A DNA stretch of 64,000 nt from Brevundimonas sp. UBA5713 (lineage in GTDB: Bacteria > Pseudomonadota > Alphaproteobacteria > Caulobacterales > Caulobacteraceae), in contig NZ_DIGV01000018.1 of NCBI RefSeq assembly GCF_002419815.1, forward strand, positions 115,008 to 179,007, written 5' to 3'. Made by a program: the position numbers and the translations under genes. How positions within the stretch are numbered: position 1 is the first letter of the stretch; each line of letters starts with the position of its first letter. Positions 9,244-17,773 of this stretch are shown here, one piece after another. A model generated the notes under the pieces. It saw only the letters and a list, made by a program, of their open reading frames with translations. It did not search any database and was not told the origin of the DNA.

Positions 9244-9262
9244 GCGCCGCAGCCTATCAGCG

Positions 9263-9838
9263 TTACTGCGACGCTGCGACCTTCAGAAACAGCACACGTG
9301 CTGCACCGTAATCGCGCTCGTCCATGCGTTCATAGCCCGGAGTTTCGATCTCCGGCTCGTCGGAACCGCGCTCGAAAATCACCACCGCATCGGGAGCCAG
9401 CCAGTTGCCTTCCAGCAGCTTGGCTAGGGTTTGTTCGCCAAGGCCCTTTGCATAGGGCGGATCAAGGAAGGCCAGAGTGAAGGCCTCACCCGCCGAACCC
9501 GGACGCGGGCCTAGGTCGGTCGCGCTGCGACGATGGACGCGGGTGCGGCCAAACAGGCCGTAGGCGTCCATGTTCTCGCGAATCGCGCCGCGGGCCCCGT
9601 CGTCCGTTTCCACGAAAAGGCAGAAGGCCGCGCCACGCGAAATCGCCTCATAGCCGAGCGCGCCTGAACCGGCGTACAGGTCGATAACCCGTGCGCCGTC
9701 CAGAACGTCTTCAGCCCATGCGGCGTGTTCCAGCACGTTAAAAATGGCCTGCCGTGCGCGGTCGGAGGTCGGGCGGGTGCCCTGCCCCTCCGGCGCAACA
9801 ATGGCGCGGCCCTTCAGACTGCCAGCGACAATCCTCAT
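9263..9838 (-). CDS. rsmD: 16S rRNA (guanine(966)-N2)-methyltransferase RsmD
   Basis: 191 residues. Methylates G966 of 16S rRNA using S-adenosylmethionine. The N-terminal MRIVAGSLKGR and TRPTSDRARQAIFN segments, the SAM motif DLYAGSGALGYEA (about residues 53-65) and the catalytic motif LDPPYAKG are all characteristic. It follows the pseudouridine synthase gene by 12 bases, so two rRNA-modifying enzymes are likely co-expressed. Confidence 0.95.
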   Translation of the reverse strand: MRIVAGSLKGRAIVAPEGQGTRPTSDRARQAIFNVLEHAAWAEDVLDGARVIDLYAGSGALGYEAISRGAAFCLFVETDDGARGAIRENMDAYGLFGRTRVHRRSATDLGPRPGSAGEAFTLAFLDPPYAKGLGEQTLAKLLEGNWLAPDAVVIFERGSDEPEIETPGYERMDERDYGAARVLFLKVAASQ

Positions 9839-9850
9839 AAGCGTCTAGCC

Positions 9851-11407
9851 TTACGAGCGACCGCGCGGGCCGCCACGGCCTGCACCGCCACCCGGCTTGC
9901 CGCCAAAGGGTTTGCCACCGGACGGGCGACCACCCGAAGGCTTGCCACCGAACGGACGATCACCACGCGGGGCGGCGCCACGCGGACGGTCACCGAAGGA
10001 ACGACCTGCTGGTTTGTCACCGAACGAACGGCCTGCCGGCTTGTCGCCGAATGAACGACCTGCGGGCTTGCGACGGTCATCAATGAACTGATCGGCACGC
10101 GGCTCGCGGTTGAACGGCTTGCGCGGGCGATCACCACCGAAGCCTTCACCCTCAGCACCTTCAGGACGGGCGCGCGGCTTAAAGGTTTTCTTGTGCTCGA
10201 ACTTAGGCGCGGCTTTCGCCCAGCCTTCCTTCTTCAGCGGCTTGGCGGGTTTCTCCGGCACGCCTTCTTCCACAGCCTGATTTGCGGCTCGGACTCGGCT
10301 GGGCTTGCGCGACGGATCGGACATGGCCGAGCCCGAGCGGCCTTTGATGATGGCACCAGCCGGACGACGGCCCGGAATCGGAGCCGGAGTTGCGACAGTG
10401 TTGCCGGTCGGCAGGTTTTCCGGACGGATGTAGTCGGCCAGCAGTTCGCGGATCACGCGCGGGCCGACTTCCTCGACCGTGTTCACAGGCAGGGTGCCAA
10501 GGTTGAACGGACCATAGGCCAGACGGATCAGGCGGTTTACCTGCAGGCCGACGCTTTCGAGAACCTTGCGGACCTCGCGGTTCTTGCCTTCAGTGATCGA
10601 AACGCTGATCCACAGGTTGGCAGACGAACGCTCGTCGCCGTCGACCTTTTCCTTGACCTTGTCGAGGGTAGCTTCAATCGGGCCATAGCGGACGCCGTCC
10701 ACTTCACAGCCGTCTTTCAGCTTGTCCAGACGCTCTTGCGTGATGCGGCCACGGGCGCGGGCGCGGTATTGGCGCACCAGTGCGGTGTCCGGCAGTTCCA
10801 GTGCGCGGCTCAGCTCACCGTCGTTGGTCAGCAGCAGCAGACCCTCGGTGGCCAAGTCCAGACGGCCGACCGAGATCACGCGCGGCAGATCTGCCGGAAG
10901 CGCGTCCCAAACGGTCGGACGACCGGCAGGGTCATTGTGGCTGGTGATCAGGCCTGCAGGCTTGTGATAGCGCCAGACGCGGGTGGCCTCTGCGGCGCCG
11001 ACCGGCTTGCCATCGACGGTGATGACGTCATCGCGCTTCACCAGCACTGCTGGCGTGTCGAGGATGCGACCGTTCACGGCAACCTTGCCGAGGCCAATCA
11101 GGCGTTCAACCTCACGACGCGAAGCGATACCGGCGCGCGCCAAAGCCTTGGCAATACGTTCAGTACGTTCCGGGGTCGCGGGCTTCCCAGCCGGCTTGCC
11201 TCCTTTAGGTCCGCGATTCTCGAAGCGGTCACCACGATCAGGGCGATTCTCATCGCGCGAACGGGGGCCGCGGTCGTCAAACTTGCGGTCTTTCTTGTCA
11301 CCGGAGCCGAATTTCGGGCCCTTATCGGCGAATTTGCGGGGACCACGCGAGGCGTCATCTTGACGGGCGCGGGGCTTCTTGTCGTTGTCTCGGGGATGGC
11401 GATCCAT
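9851..11407 (-). CDS. rluB: 23S rRNA pseudouridine synthase, RluB type, with basic repeat tail
   Basis: About 518 residues from the ATG at 11407. Order: a charged, disordered N-terminus (Lys/Arg/Asp/Gly, about 1-75); an S4 RNA-binding domain (about 80-130); the RsuA/RluB-type catalytic domain, with the catalytic aspartate in GRLDLATEGLLLLTNDG; and a long basic C-terminal tail. The tail has a nine-residue unit (PAGRSFGDK) repeated three to four times and ends in RGG-like repeats. RluB makes pseudouridine 2605 in 23S rRNA (E. coli numbering). The tails probably add RNA affinity. An in-frame upstream extension would cover the tadA start and is not conserved. The start codon overlaps the divergent tadA start region by 12 bases. 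Confidence 0.88.
   Translation of the reverse strand: MDRHPRDNDKKPRARQDDASRGPRKFADKGPKFGSGDKKDRKFDDRGPRSRDENRPDRGDRFENRGPKGGKPAGKPATPERTERIAKALARAGIASRREVERLIGLGKVAVNGRILDTPAVLVKRDDVITVDGKPVGAAEATRVWRYHKPAGLITSHNDPAGRPTVWDALPADLPRVISVGRLDLATEGLLLLTNDGELSRALELPDTALVRQYRARARGRITQERLDKLKDGCEVDGVRYGPIEATLDKVKEKVDGDERSSANLWISVSITEGKNREVRKVLESVGLQVNRLIRLAYGPFNLGTLPVNTVEEVGPRVIRELLADYIRPENLPTGNTVATPAPIPGRRPAGAIIKGRSGSAMSDPSRKPSRVRAANQAVEEGVPEKPAKPLKKEGWAKAAPKFEHKKTFKPRARPEGAEGEGFGGDRPRKPFNREPRADQFIDDRRKPAGRSFGDKPAGRSFGDKPAGRSFGDRPRGAAPRGDRPFGGKPSGGRPSGGKPFGGKPGGGAGRGGPRGRS
9995..10075 (-). repeat. short tandem repeat inside the RluB tail
   Basis: A unit of about 27 bases coding for PAGRSFGDK occurs three times in a row with a fourth, partial copy (GRSFGDRPRG). 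The units differ at silent positions. It is coding and in frame, so changes in copy number would only lengthen or shorten the basic tail. Confidence 0.7.
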
Positions 11408-11884
11408 GATGAGCGGTTCATGAGCATGGCGCTCGATTTGGCGCAAGCGGCAGCTGAGGCTGGCGAGGTGCCTGTCGGCGCGGTGATAGTGAACGAAATA
11501 ACCGGCGAAGTGATAGGTAAAGGGCAAAATCGCCCAATCACAAGCCATGATCCGACAGCTCACGCCGAAATCGTGGCGCTGCGCGACGCTGCAGCCACGG
11601 TCGAGAATTATCGACTCACGGACCTCACTTTATATGTAACGCTGGAACCTTGCGCTATGTGCGCCGGTGCCATCAGCCATGCGCGCATCGGGCGGGTGGT
11701 CTGGGGGGCCGATGATCCCAAGGGCGGCGCGGTCCACCATGGCCCGAAATTCTTTAACCAGCCGACATGCCACTGGCGACCGCAAACCGAGGCTGGCGTA
11801 CAGGCCGAGCCAGCCGCCAACATGTTGAAAACCTTCTTTCGCGAACGGCGCGGCAAAGGAACCGCCAAGGTACCCCCGCGTTAG
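11396..11884 (+). CDS. tadA: tRNA-specific adenosine deaminase
   Basis: 162 residues from the ATG at 11396; ATGs at 11420 and 11426 are possible and would fit the family length slightly better. Deaminates A34 to inosine in tRNA-Arg(ACG), an essential reaction. The zinc deaminase site is intact: HAE (catalytic Glu) and the PCAMCAGA cysteine pair. Divergent from rluB: with the first ATG the two coding regions overlap by 12 bases, so promoters of each gene would have to lie inside the other's 5' end. Confidence 0.92.
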   Translation: MAIHDERFMSMALDLAQAAAEAGEVPVGAVIVNEITGEVIGKGQNRPITSHDPTAHAEIVALRDAAATVENYRLTDLTLYVTLEPCAMCAGAISHARIGRVVWGADDPKGGAVHHGPKFFNQPTCHWRPQTEAGVQAEPAANMLKTFFRERRGKGTAKVPPR

Positions 11885-11928
11885 CCAAGAAACGGACATT
11901 CCTGTCCGCTGCTTGACGAGGACGTGGC

Positions 11929-12336
11929 GTGAAACCGTTGCCGATTTCCTTTGCCATATTGGCGACTGGCCTTTCAGCGTGCGGTCCATCCACCACCCCA
12001 CCCTCCAATGACGGTGACGCCGTTCAAGCCCGCGCTCAAGAGGCGCTGAAGGACGATCGTCAGACCGGCGCGGAACTACAGGAAATGGCGCTAAACAGCA
12101 CCTTGCGCACCACCTACGTCTGCCAAAATGCCGAGCGTCTGACCGTCGATTTCGACAACCCCCGCCAGATGGCGACAGTGCGTAAATCCGACGGACTGGC
12201 CCATGATCTGGTTCAAGAGCCGACCGTAAGCGGCATCCTGTACAAGTCGGGCCGTGTAGAGCTACGCGGCTCTGGCCGTCAGGCGACATGGACCCCTGCC
12301 GTGGGTGATCCTACCGAGTGCCGCGCAATCGACTAG
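11929..12336 (+). CDS. MliC-like lipoprotein (putative C-type lysozyme inhibitor)
   Basis: 135 residues, GTG start with a GAGGA ribosome-binding site 8 bases upstream. The lipobox LSAC ends at Cys18. Residues 62-133 look like the MliC/PliC domain: a YVC motif (Cys65), an SGILY motif around 101-105 and a late cysteine (Cys131) that would pair with Cys65. Such proteins block host C-type lysozyme at the cell surface. The middle segment (20-60) is polar and probably a linker. Its TAG stop shares the palindrome CTAG with the stop codon of the convergent acetyltransferase gene. Confidence 0.72.
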   Translation: MKPLPISFAILATGLSACGPSTTPPSNDGDAVQARAQEALKDDRQTGAELQEMALNSTLRTTYVCQNAERLTVDFDNPRQMATVRKSDGLAHDLVQEPTVSGILYKSGRVELRGSGRQATWTPAVGDPTECRAID

Positions 12337-12917
12337 GCGGCCAGACGCGCCACTAGCCCCGCCTTGACCGCTGGCCATTCCTCATCAGCCAGAATGGCGA
12401 ACTGTACGGTGTCACGCATACGGCCCGTCCAGGTGCGCTTGTGCTGGCGCAAAATGCCTTCGAACGTGGCACCCAGTTTGCGGATCGCTGCCTGACTGGC
12501 CGCATTGTTGGCGTCTGTGATGATCTCTACCCGTAACGCGCCAGCATCGAACGCATGCTGGAGCAGCAACAGCTTGGCCGCCGGATTGACCTTGGTGCCG
12601 CGCACATCCGGACGATAGAAGGTCGAACCGATCTCGCAGCGCCGATGCTCGGGCTTGATCTCGTAGAGACTGGTCGTACCGACGATGTCGCCATCCGGCA
12701 CGCGGCGCACGACATAGGGAATACGACTGCCGCCATCCCTCGCCGTCACCGCTGCATTCCACCAACTGTCGAAATGCTCGCCATGGGCGGCGCTGACCAT
12801 GCCGTTCCATGCGTCTGCATCATGATCCAGCGCAGGACGCAATTGTTCCTTATGGCTGTCTTCAAAGGGCTCCAAGCGAACGAAGGCGTTTTCCAGAGCC
12901 CTCGAAGACAGCTGCAT
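12333..12917 (-). CDS. GNAT-family N-acetyltransferase (RimJ/RimL-like)
   Basis: 194 residues, one GNAT fold. Features fitting the RimJ/RimL subgroup: an N-terminal LENAFVRLEP strand, DIVGTTSLYEI, and the acetyl-CoA region RGTKVNPAAKLLLLQHAF followed by NNAASQAAIRKLGATFEG, the classic N-x2-S-x4-K-x-G pattern. The acceptor is unknown; related proteins acetylate ribosomal protein N-termini or small amines. Its ATG overlaps the last base of the aroB stop codon, so it is likely translated from the aroK-aroB message. Confidence 0.85.
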   Translation of the reverse strand: MQLSSRALENAFVRLEPFEDSHKEQLRPALDHDADAWNGMVSAAHGEHFDSWWNAAVTARDGGSRIPYVVRRVPDGDIVGTTSLYEIKPEHRRCEIGSTFYRPDVRGTKVNPAAKLLLLQHAFDAGALRVEIITDANNAASQAAIRKLGATFEGILRQHKRTWTGRMRDTVQFAILADEEWPAVKAGLVARLAA

Positions 12918-14020
12918 CAGGCGATTTCCTCGGTCAGGAACTGCAACAGGTCGTCTGCATCGACGTCTCGGGTCACAAACGCCTCTCCGATACCCTTGGC
13001 CAAAACCAGTGTCAGACGCCCGCCTTCGGCCTTCTTGTCACCCGCCATGCGGGCCAGAACCGTGGCCGCATCGAAGCGATGCGCGATATCGCCCACACGC
13101 GACGGCAGGCCAGCCGCGCGCGTACCAGCTTCCACCTTTTCGGCGGCCTCCGCCGAGCAATGGCCCAGACGCGCCGAATAGCGGAAGGCCATGCAGCAGC
13201 CGACCGCGACAGCCTCGCCATGGGTCAGGGTGTCGTCAAAGCCGACCTCGACCTCCAGCGCGTGACCAAAGGTGTGCCCCAAATTCAGCAGGGCACGACG
13301 GCCTGCTTCTTTTTCGTCCTCGCCCACGATCTGAGATTTAATCTCGACCGAGCGAATGACAGCGCGCTCCAGCGCATGCCTGTCTCCCGACGCCCCGGCA
13401 GCCCCCTCGCCCCCAAGCCAGTCGAAGAAGGCCGCGTCGCAGATCATGCCGTGCTTCAGCACCTCGGCCCAGCCGGACCGCACCTGACGCACCGGGAGTG
13501 TGGCCAGCACCGAAATATCGGCCAGCACGCGGCGCGGCTGATGGAAGGCCCCGATCAGGTTCTTGCCGCGCGGGGTATCGATGGCCGTCTTGCCGCCCAC
13601 CGAGGAATCCACCTGCGCCAGCAGGGTGGTCGGCACCTGAATAAAGTCGATGCCGCGCATGAACAGCGCCGCCGCCAAACCCGCCAGATCGCCAATCACA
13701 CCGCCGCCCAAGGTCACGATTAGCGACTTGCGGTCCAGCCCCAGTTCAATCAGGCGATCAAGAACGGTTTCCAAGTGTTGGAAACTTTTGGAGCTTTCTC
13801 CCGCAGGTACAGTCACCAGCTCTGCGGCGTATCCCGCACCTGCCAAAGATGCCTGCGCTGCCGAACCGTGGATAGCCGCAACCGTCTCGTCGCTGACGAT
13901 CACACAGCGCGTGGGCCTAAGATCAGCCACCATCTGTCCCAGTTGCGGCAGAAGGTCGTGTCCGACCATCACGTCGTAGGGCGCGAACGCCCCGCCCTCG
14001 ACCCGGATTGAAGTGGTCAT
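12917..14020 (-). CDS. aroB: 3-dehydroquinate synthase
   Basis: 367 residues. Second step of the shikimate pathway: converts DAHP to 3-dehydroquinate, using NAD and a divalent metal. The nucleotide-binding segment VTLGGGVIGDLAGLAAA, the substrate/metal region DSSVGGKTAID and the later metal-binding histidine region NLGHTFGHALE are all present. Its ATG overlaps the aroK stop (ATGA), and aroK-aroB is a widely conserved pair. Confidence 0.96.
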   Translation of the reverse strand: MTTSIRVEGGAFAPYDVMVGHDLLPQLGQMVADLRPTRCVIVSDETVAAIHGSAAQASLAGAGYAAELVTVPAGESSKSFQHLETVLDRLIELGLDRKSLIVTLGGGVIGDLAGLAAALFMRGIDFIQVPTTLLAQVDSSVGGKTAIDTPRGKNLIGAFHQPRRVLADISVLATLPVRQVRSGWAEVLKHGMICDAAFFDWLGGEGAAGASGDRHALERAVIRSVEIKSQIVGEDEKEAGRRALLNLGHTFGHALEVEVGFDDTLTHGEAVAVGCCMAFRYSARLGHCSAEAAEKVEAGTRAAGLPSRVGDIAHRFDAATVLARMAGDKKAEGGRLTLVLAKGIGEAFVTRDVDADDLLQFLTEEIA

Positions 14021-14583
14021 TGGCCCGCCCTGTCCTTTGCATACTGTCGCAGCGCTTGAAGCATGGCCTCGACAGCCACACCGTGCGATCCGACGCCGAC
14101 ATCAACCGTCAGGTCGGCCTCGGCATAGATCGGGTAGCGTTTCTCCGCCAAATCCTTAAGTACCGCCAGCGGATCACGGTTTCGCAACAGCGGACGGGTA
14201 TCGCGGCGCGCCACGCGCTCTGCAATCACATCCAGATCCGCCCGCATCCAGACTGAAACCGAATGATCCTTCATCAGGGCGCGGGTTTCCGGGTTCATCA
14301 TCGCCCCGCCGCCCGTAGCCAGCACCACTGGCGGACCTTCCAGCAGGCGTTTCATCACCCTCGCCTCGCCCGCGCGGAATTCGTCTTCGCCGCGCGTCGA
14401 GAATATCTCTGAAACGGTCATTCCGGCGGCGGCTTCGATCTCGTTATCGCCGTCCGCAAACGGAAGATTCAGCCGCGACGCCAGCCTGCGGCCCACCGTG
14501 GACTTGCCCACGCCCATTAGCCCCACCAAAACAATGGTGCGGTTCATGTTTAAAATAGCAGAATCGGGCGAGGCGCAGTTCAT
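14017..14583 (-). CDS. aroK: shikimate kinase
   Basis: 188 residues from the ATG at 14583, which has a GGAGG site ten bases upstream; the later ATG (14547) has none although it would give a more standard N-terminus. Phosphorylates shikimate with ATP. P-loop GLMGVGKST at 21-29, the shikimate-binding DNEIE, and GGGAMMNPETR plus the lid RDTRPLL are visible. Coupled to aroB by a four-base overlap. Divergent from xerD with 61 bases between start codons. Confidence 0.94.
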   Translation of the reverse strand: MNCASPDSAILNMNRTIVLVGLMGVGKSTVGRRLASRLNLPFADGDNEIEAAAGMTVSEIFSTRGEDEFRAGEARVMKRLLEGPPVVLATGGGAMMNPETRALMKDHSVSVWMRADLDVIAERVARRDTRPLLRNRDPLAVLKDLAEKRYPIYAEADLTVDVGVGSHGVAVEAMLQALRQYAKDRAGQ

Positions 14584-14644
14584 GTTCGTATCGCCTCCTT
14601 CTATACACGGATGAACGGGCACCACACCCCCCGAGCGTGATGAA

Positions 14645-15562
14645 ATGACCCCACAAATCGAAGCCTTTTTGGAGATGATGGCGGTCGAGCGCGATGCCTC
14701 GCCGCACACTCTGGCGGCCTATGGGCGCGATCTGGCCGATGCCGAAACGCATCTGGGGCACGCAGGAGGGCTTTTAGGCGCTGCACAGACGGATATCGAG
14801 GCCTGGTACGCCGACCTGTCAAAGCGCGGCCTGTCGGCAGCGACGGCGGCACGGCGGCGCGCATCGGTGCGGCAGTTCTATCGGTTTGCTGTGGGCGAGG
14901 GCTGGCGCGGAGATGATCCGTCACGGCGTCTGGATGCGCCCAAACAGGGCCGCTCCCTGCCCAAGAGCCTGTCGCGCGAGGAGGTCGGCCGCCTATTGGA
15001 CGTCATCGCCCAGAAAGACAGCGCCTCCGCCACGCGCCTGCTGGCTCTGGTAGAGATGGCCTATGCTTCGGGCATGCGGGTGTCGGAGCTTATGGGACTG
15101 AAGCTGGAAGCCGTCCAACGCGATCCGGCCTATCTGATCGTGCGCGGCAAGGGCAATAAAGAGCGCCTTGTGCCGCTGAACAGTTCAGCCCGCGAGGCCA
15201 TCAAGGCGTGGCTGGAAGCGCGTAATGCGCCTGACGCCAAGCCTAAGACCAAGGCGAAAACCGCCGCCAGCCCGTGGCTGTTTCCCTCGACCGGAAAGTC
15301 CGGACACCTGACGCCGCGCCGCTTTGCCCAGCTGTTGGACGAGGCCGCAACGGCTGCCGGCATCGATCCGTCGCGCATCAGCCCGCACGTTCTGCGGCAC
15401 GCCTTTGCCACCCACCTGCTGGAAGGCGGGGCGGATTTGCGCGTAGTGCAGACGCTATTGGGGCACGTCGATATCTCTACAACCCAGATCTACACGCACC
15501 TTGCGACCGATCATTTGTCGCAAGTGGTCCAATCCAAACACCCGCTGGCACGCAAAAACTGA
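14645..15562 (+). CDS. xerD: site-specific tyrosine recombinase XerD
   Basis: 305 residues. With XerC it resolves chromosome dimers at dif. The N-terminal SAM-like core-binding domain spans about 1-95 and the catalytic domain 105-300. Catalytic residues are all present: Arg145, Lys169, His248, Arg251, His274 and Tyr283. A basic, Ala/Lys/Pro insertion at about 196-210 is longer than in E. coli XerD. The start position and the surroundings (accA follows) indicate the chromosomal housekeeping recombinase, not a mobile-element integrase. Confidence 0.93.
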   Translation: MTPQIEAFLEMMAVERDASPHTLAAYGRDLADAETHLGHAGGLLGAAQTDIEAWYADLSKRGLSAATAARRRASVRQFYRFAVGEGWRGDDPSRRLDAPKQGRSLPKSLSREEVGRLLDVIAQKDSASATRLLALVEMAYASGMRVSELMGLKLEAVQRDPAYLIVRGKGNKERLVPLNSSAREAIKAWLEARNAPDAKPKTKAKTAASPWLFPSTGKSGHLTPRRFAQLLDEAATAAGIDPSRISPHVLRHAFATHLLEGGADLRVVQTLLGHVDISTTQIYTHLATDHLSQVVQSKHPLARKN

Positions 15563-15655
15563 TATGAAGCTTGCTCTTGCGGTGTGGCCCGACGGGTTTT
15601 AGGGTCCGCCACTTTCCGTAGCGCCAAGATGGCGCGGTCGTTACACGGGCGCTTT

Positions 15656-16606
15656 ATGGCCACGCACTATCTCGAATTCGAAAAGCCGATTGCTGAACTG
15701 GAAGCCAAGATCGCCGAGCTGTCACAGCTCGCTCCCTCCAGCGGTGATTTCGAAGAGGAAATCGAGACCCTGAAAGCCAAGGCCGCTGCCCTGCGCAGCG
15801 AGACCTATGACAATCTGGATCCGTGGATGCGCACGCAGGTGGCCCGCCACCCGCAGCGTCCGCACTTCATCGACTATATCGATGGCCTGTTCACCGACTT
15901 TGAAGAACTGCACGGCGACCGCCAGTTTGGCGACGACCAGGCGATTCTGGGCGGTGTGGCCCGATTCCGTGGTCAGGGCGTAGTCATCATGGGCCACGAA
16001 AAGGGCCACGATACCCAGACCCGCCTGAAGCACAATTTCGGCATGGCCCGCCCCGAAGGCTATCGCAAAGCGGTTCGCCTGATGGACATGGCCGAACAGT
16101 TCGGCCTGCCGGTTCTCAGCTTCGTCGACACTGCCGGTGCCTATCCGGGCCTTGGTGCCGAAGAGCGGGGTCAGGCCGAGGCCATTGCCCGCTCGACCGA
16201 GCGCGGCCTGACGCTGGGGGTGCCCTATATCTCGACCGTTACCGGTGAGGGCGGTTCGGGCGGCGCCATTGCCATCGCCTCCGCTAACCGCGTGCTGATG
16301 CTGGAACACTCCATCTATTCGGTCATCTCGCCGGAAGGCGCAGCGGGCATTCTGTGGCGCGACGGTTCGCGCGCCAAGGAAGCCGCTATGGCCATGAAGA
16401 TCACCGGCCCCGACCTGCTGGGTCTGAAGATCGTGGACCGCGTAATTCCTGAACCGTTGGGCGGTGCCCACCGCGATCCGGAAGTGGCCATCAAAGCTGT
16501 CGGCGACACCCTCGAGGAAGAACTGAAGGGACTGTCCAAGCTGAGCGCCGATCAGTTGCGCGCCCAACGCGCCGACCGTTTCTACGCCATCGGCCGTATG
16601 GGCTAA
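15656..16606 (+). CDS. accA: acetyl-CoA carboxylase carboxyltransferase subunit alpha
   Basis: 316 residues from the ATG at 15656 (MATHYLEFEKPI). With AccD it transfers carboxyl from carboxybiotin to acetyl-CoA, making malonyl-CoA for fatty acid synthesis. The N-terminal coiled region, the HPQRPHFIDYI motif, GHEKGHDT and the oxyanion region TGEGGSGGA are typical. The 93-base leader after xerD holds a six-base-pair hairpin (GCGCCA/TGGCGC, 15621-15635) and only a weak ribosome-binding site. Confidence 0.95.
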   Translation: MATHYLEFEKPIAELEAKIAELSQLAPSSGDFEEEIETLKAKAAALRSETYDNLDPWMRTQVARHPQRPHFIDYIDGLFTDFEELHGDRQFGDDQAILGGVARFRGQGVVIMGHEKGHDTQTRLKHNFGMARPEGYRKAVRLMDMAEQFGLPVLSFVDTAGAYPGLGAEERGQAEAIARSTERGLTLGVPYISTVTGEGGSGGAIAIASANRVLMLEHSIYSVISPEGAAGILWRDGSRAKEAAMAMKITGPDLLGLKIVDRVIPEPLGGAHRDPEVAIKAVGDTLEEELKGLSKLSADQLRAQRADRFYAIGRMG

Positions 16607-16637
16607 GCCACAGACATTCCTCGCCGACATGTGAAGC

Positions 16638-16682
16638 GTTGCGATTTGTTTAGGGATTTTAACCCTATGCTTGAATCGCAAC
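16638..16682. repeat. nested inverted repeat upstream of the response regulator gene
   Basis: Outer arms GTTGCGATT (16638-16646) and AATCGCAAC (16674-16682) enclose inner arms TAGGG (16651-16655) and CCCTA (16663-16667). The right outer arm contains a GANTC site (GAATC), the target of the CcrM methylase in Caulobacterales. It lies between accA and the regulator gene. There is no T-tract after it on the plus strand, so a protein-binding site or mRNA leader structure is more likely than a terminator. Confidence 0.5.
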
Positions 16683-16742
16683 ACTTTCATTTTGCCTTGG
16701 AGTTGGCTCGGCGTGTCCTACCTGACGTCTCGATCGCCCGGC

Positions 16743-17300
16743 ATGGGCGAGACATTGCGCGACAGTGCCGTGTTCAATTTCGAAGGCGCGGTGACCATGG
16801 TCATCGACGATTCCGACTTTGCCCGCGAATTGACCATTCAGGCGCTGGCCGGATTCGGTCTCAAGGTCCGCTATGCGTGCCACTCTGCCGCCGATGCTAT
16901 CGCCATCGCCAAGGAAGTACCGATCGATCTGATACTGGTCGATTCGGATATGCCGGGCATGAGTGGCTATGAGTTCGTACGCTGGCTGCGCCGCTCCAAA
17001 CTGGAGCCGAATGCCTTTGCACCCGTGATCATGACTGCCGCCCACGTACGTCGCTCCAAAGTTAGCGAAGCGCGCGATTGCGGTGCCAACTTCCTGATCA
17101 CCAAGCCATTCAGTTCGCTGACTCTTCTCGAACGAATTGTCTGGGTTTCCAGAGACAACCGACCATTTCTTGAGGTTGGAAATTATTTGGGGCCGGACCG
17201 CCGGTTCAAAGATGTGCCTTGGAACGGGCCAGAACGCCGCGCCGAGGAAATTCGCAAGCAACAGTTCGAAGCGCAACGGAGGGCATCGCAGTCACTATGA
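16743..17300 (+). CDS. single-domain response regulator
   Basis: 185 residues from the ATG at 16743. Residues 16-140 are a CheY-like receiver: acidic pair Asp22-Asp23, phospho-acceptor Asp67 in LILVDSDMPG, a conserved Thr in the IMTAAH segment and Lys in ITKPFS. The C-terminal 45 residues are basic and carry two related motifs, YLGPDRR and NGPERR, found in alphaproteobacterial regulators of this sort. There is no DNA-binding domain, so output is probably by protein contact. The start lacks a clear ribosome-binding site; a TTG at 16671 in frame would add 24 non-conserved residues. Its stop overlaps the next gene (ATGA). Confidence 0.82.
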   Translation: MGETLRDSAVFNFEGAVTMVIDDSDFARELTIQALAGFGLKVRYACHSAADAIAIAKEVPIDLILVDSDMPGMSGYEFVRWLRRSKLEPNAFAPVIMTAAHVRRSKVSEARDCGANFLITKPFSSLTLLERIVWVSRDNRPFLEVGNYLGPDRRFKDVPWNGPERRAEEIRKQQFEAQRRASQSL

Positions 17301-17773
17301 CCGTCATCACCCACAACAGACGCCGTTCGCGCCTATCCAGCCTGATTGATCAGCCGGGCGGCATCAGCACGCGTACCGCACTGAAGCAGGCCGCCGACCA
17401 GCTGGCCAGTCTGGAGGCCCAAAGCCTCGAAATTATCCGGCAGGCCATCCACGACCTGTCGGCACTGCCCGCGCCCACAGCGTTGGCAGATAACAAACTG
17501 GCTGTGAACACGGCCTATCGTTTATCCAGCAGCGTGATCGACGCTGCAGGGCCTTTTGCGCGCACCGATCTGTGCGCCGTGGCGATCAATCTATGCGACC
17601 TGCTGGATGCCGCTTCAGAGACCGAAGTATTCGACTGGCGCATTGTCACCGTGCACGCGCAGGCTTTTCGCCTGCTGATGTCCCTGCCCGCCGATGAGGT
17701 CGAGGCACGCCAGCAGGTGGTCGACAGCCTGAAAGACGTACTGCGCGTAAAGGTCGGCGAGACGGACGCTTAA
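17297..17773 (+). CDS. conserved hypothetical protein coupled to the response regulator
   Basis: 158 residues, no signal peptide or membrane helix. Predicted mostly helical: a long amphipathic helix around 27-55 (LKQAADQLASLEAQSLEII), then AYRLSSSVIDAAG, a cysteine-containing helix (LCAVAINLCDLLDAA) and a C-terminal helix with QQVVDSLKDVLRVK. The start is fixed by the ATGA overlap with the upstream receiver gene, so the two proteins are made together and probably interact. The helical content could suit a phosphotransfer or anchoring role, but there is no recognisable HPt histidine motif. Function unknown. Confidence 0.7.
   Translation: MTVITHNRRRSRLSSLIDQPGGISTRTALKQAADQLASLEAQSLEIIRQAIHDLSALPAPTALADNKLAVNTAYRLSSSVIDAAGPFARTDLCAVAINLCDLLDAASETEVFDWRIVTVHAQAFRLLMSLPADEVEARQQVVDSLKDVLRVKVGETDA

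Noticed and set aside
14645..15562. Tyrosine recombinase as a sign of an integrated element
   Set aside because: It matches chromosomal XerD in length and motifs, lies next to aroK/aroB and accA, and no att repeats or phage genes are near.
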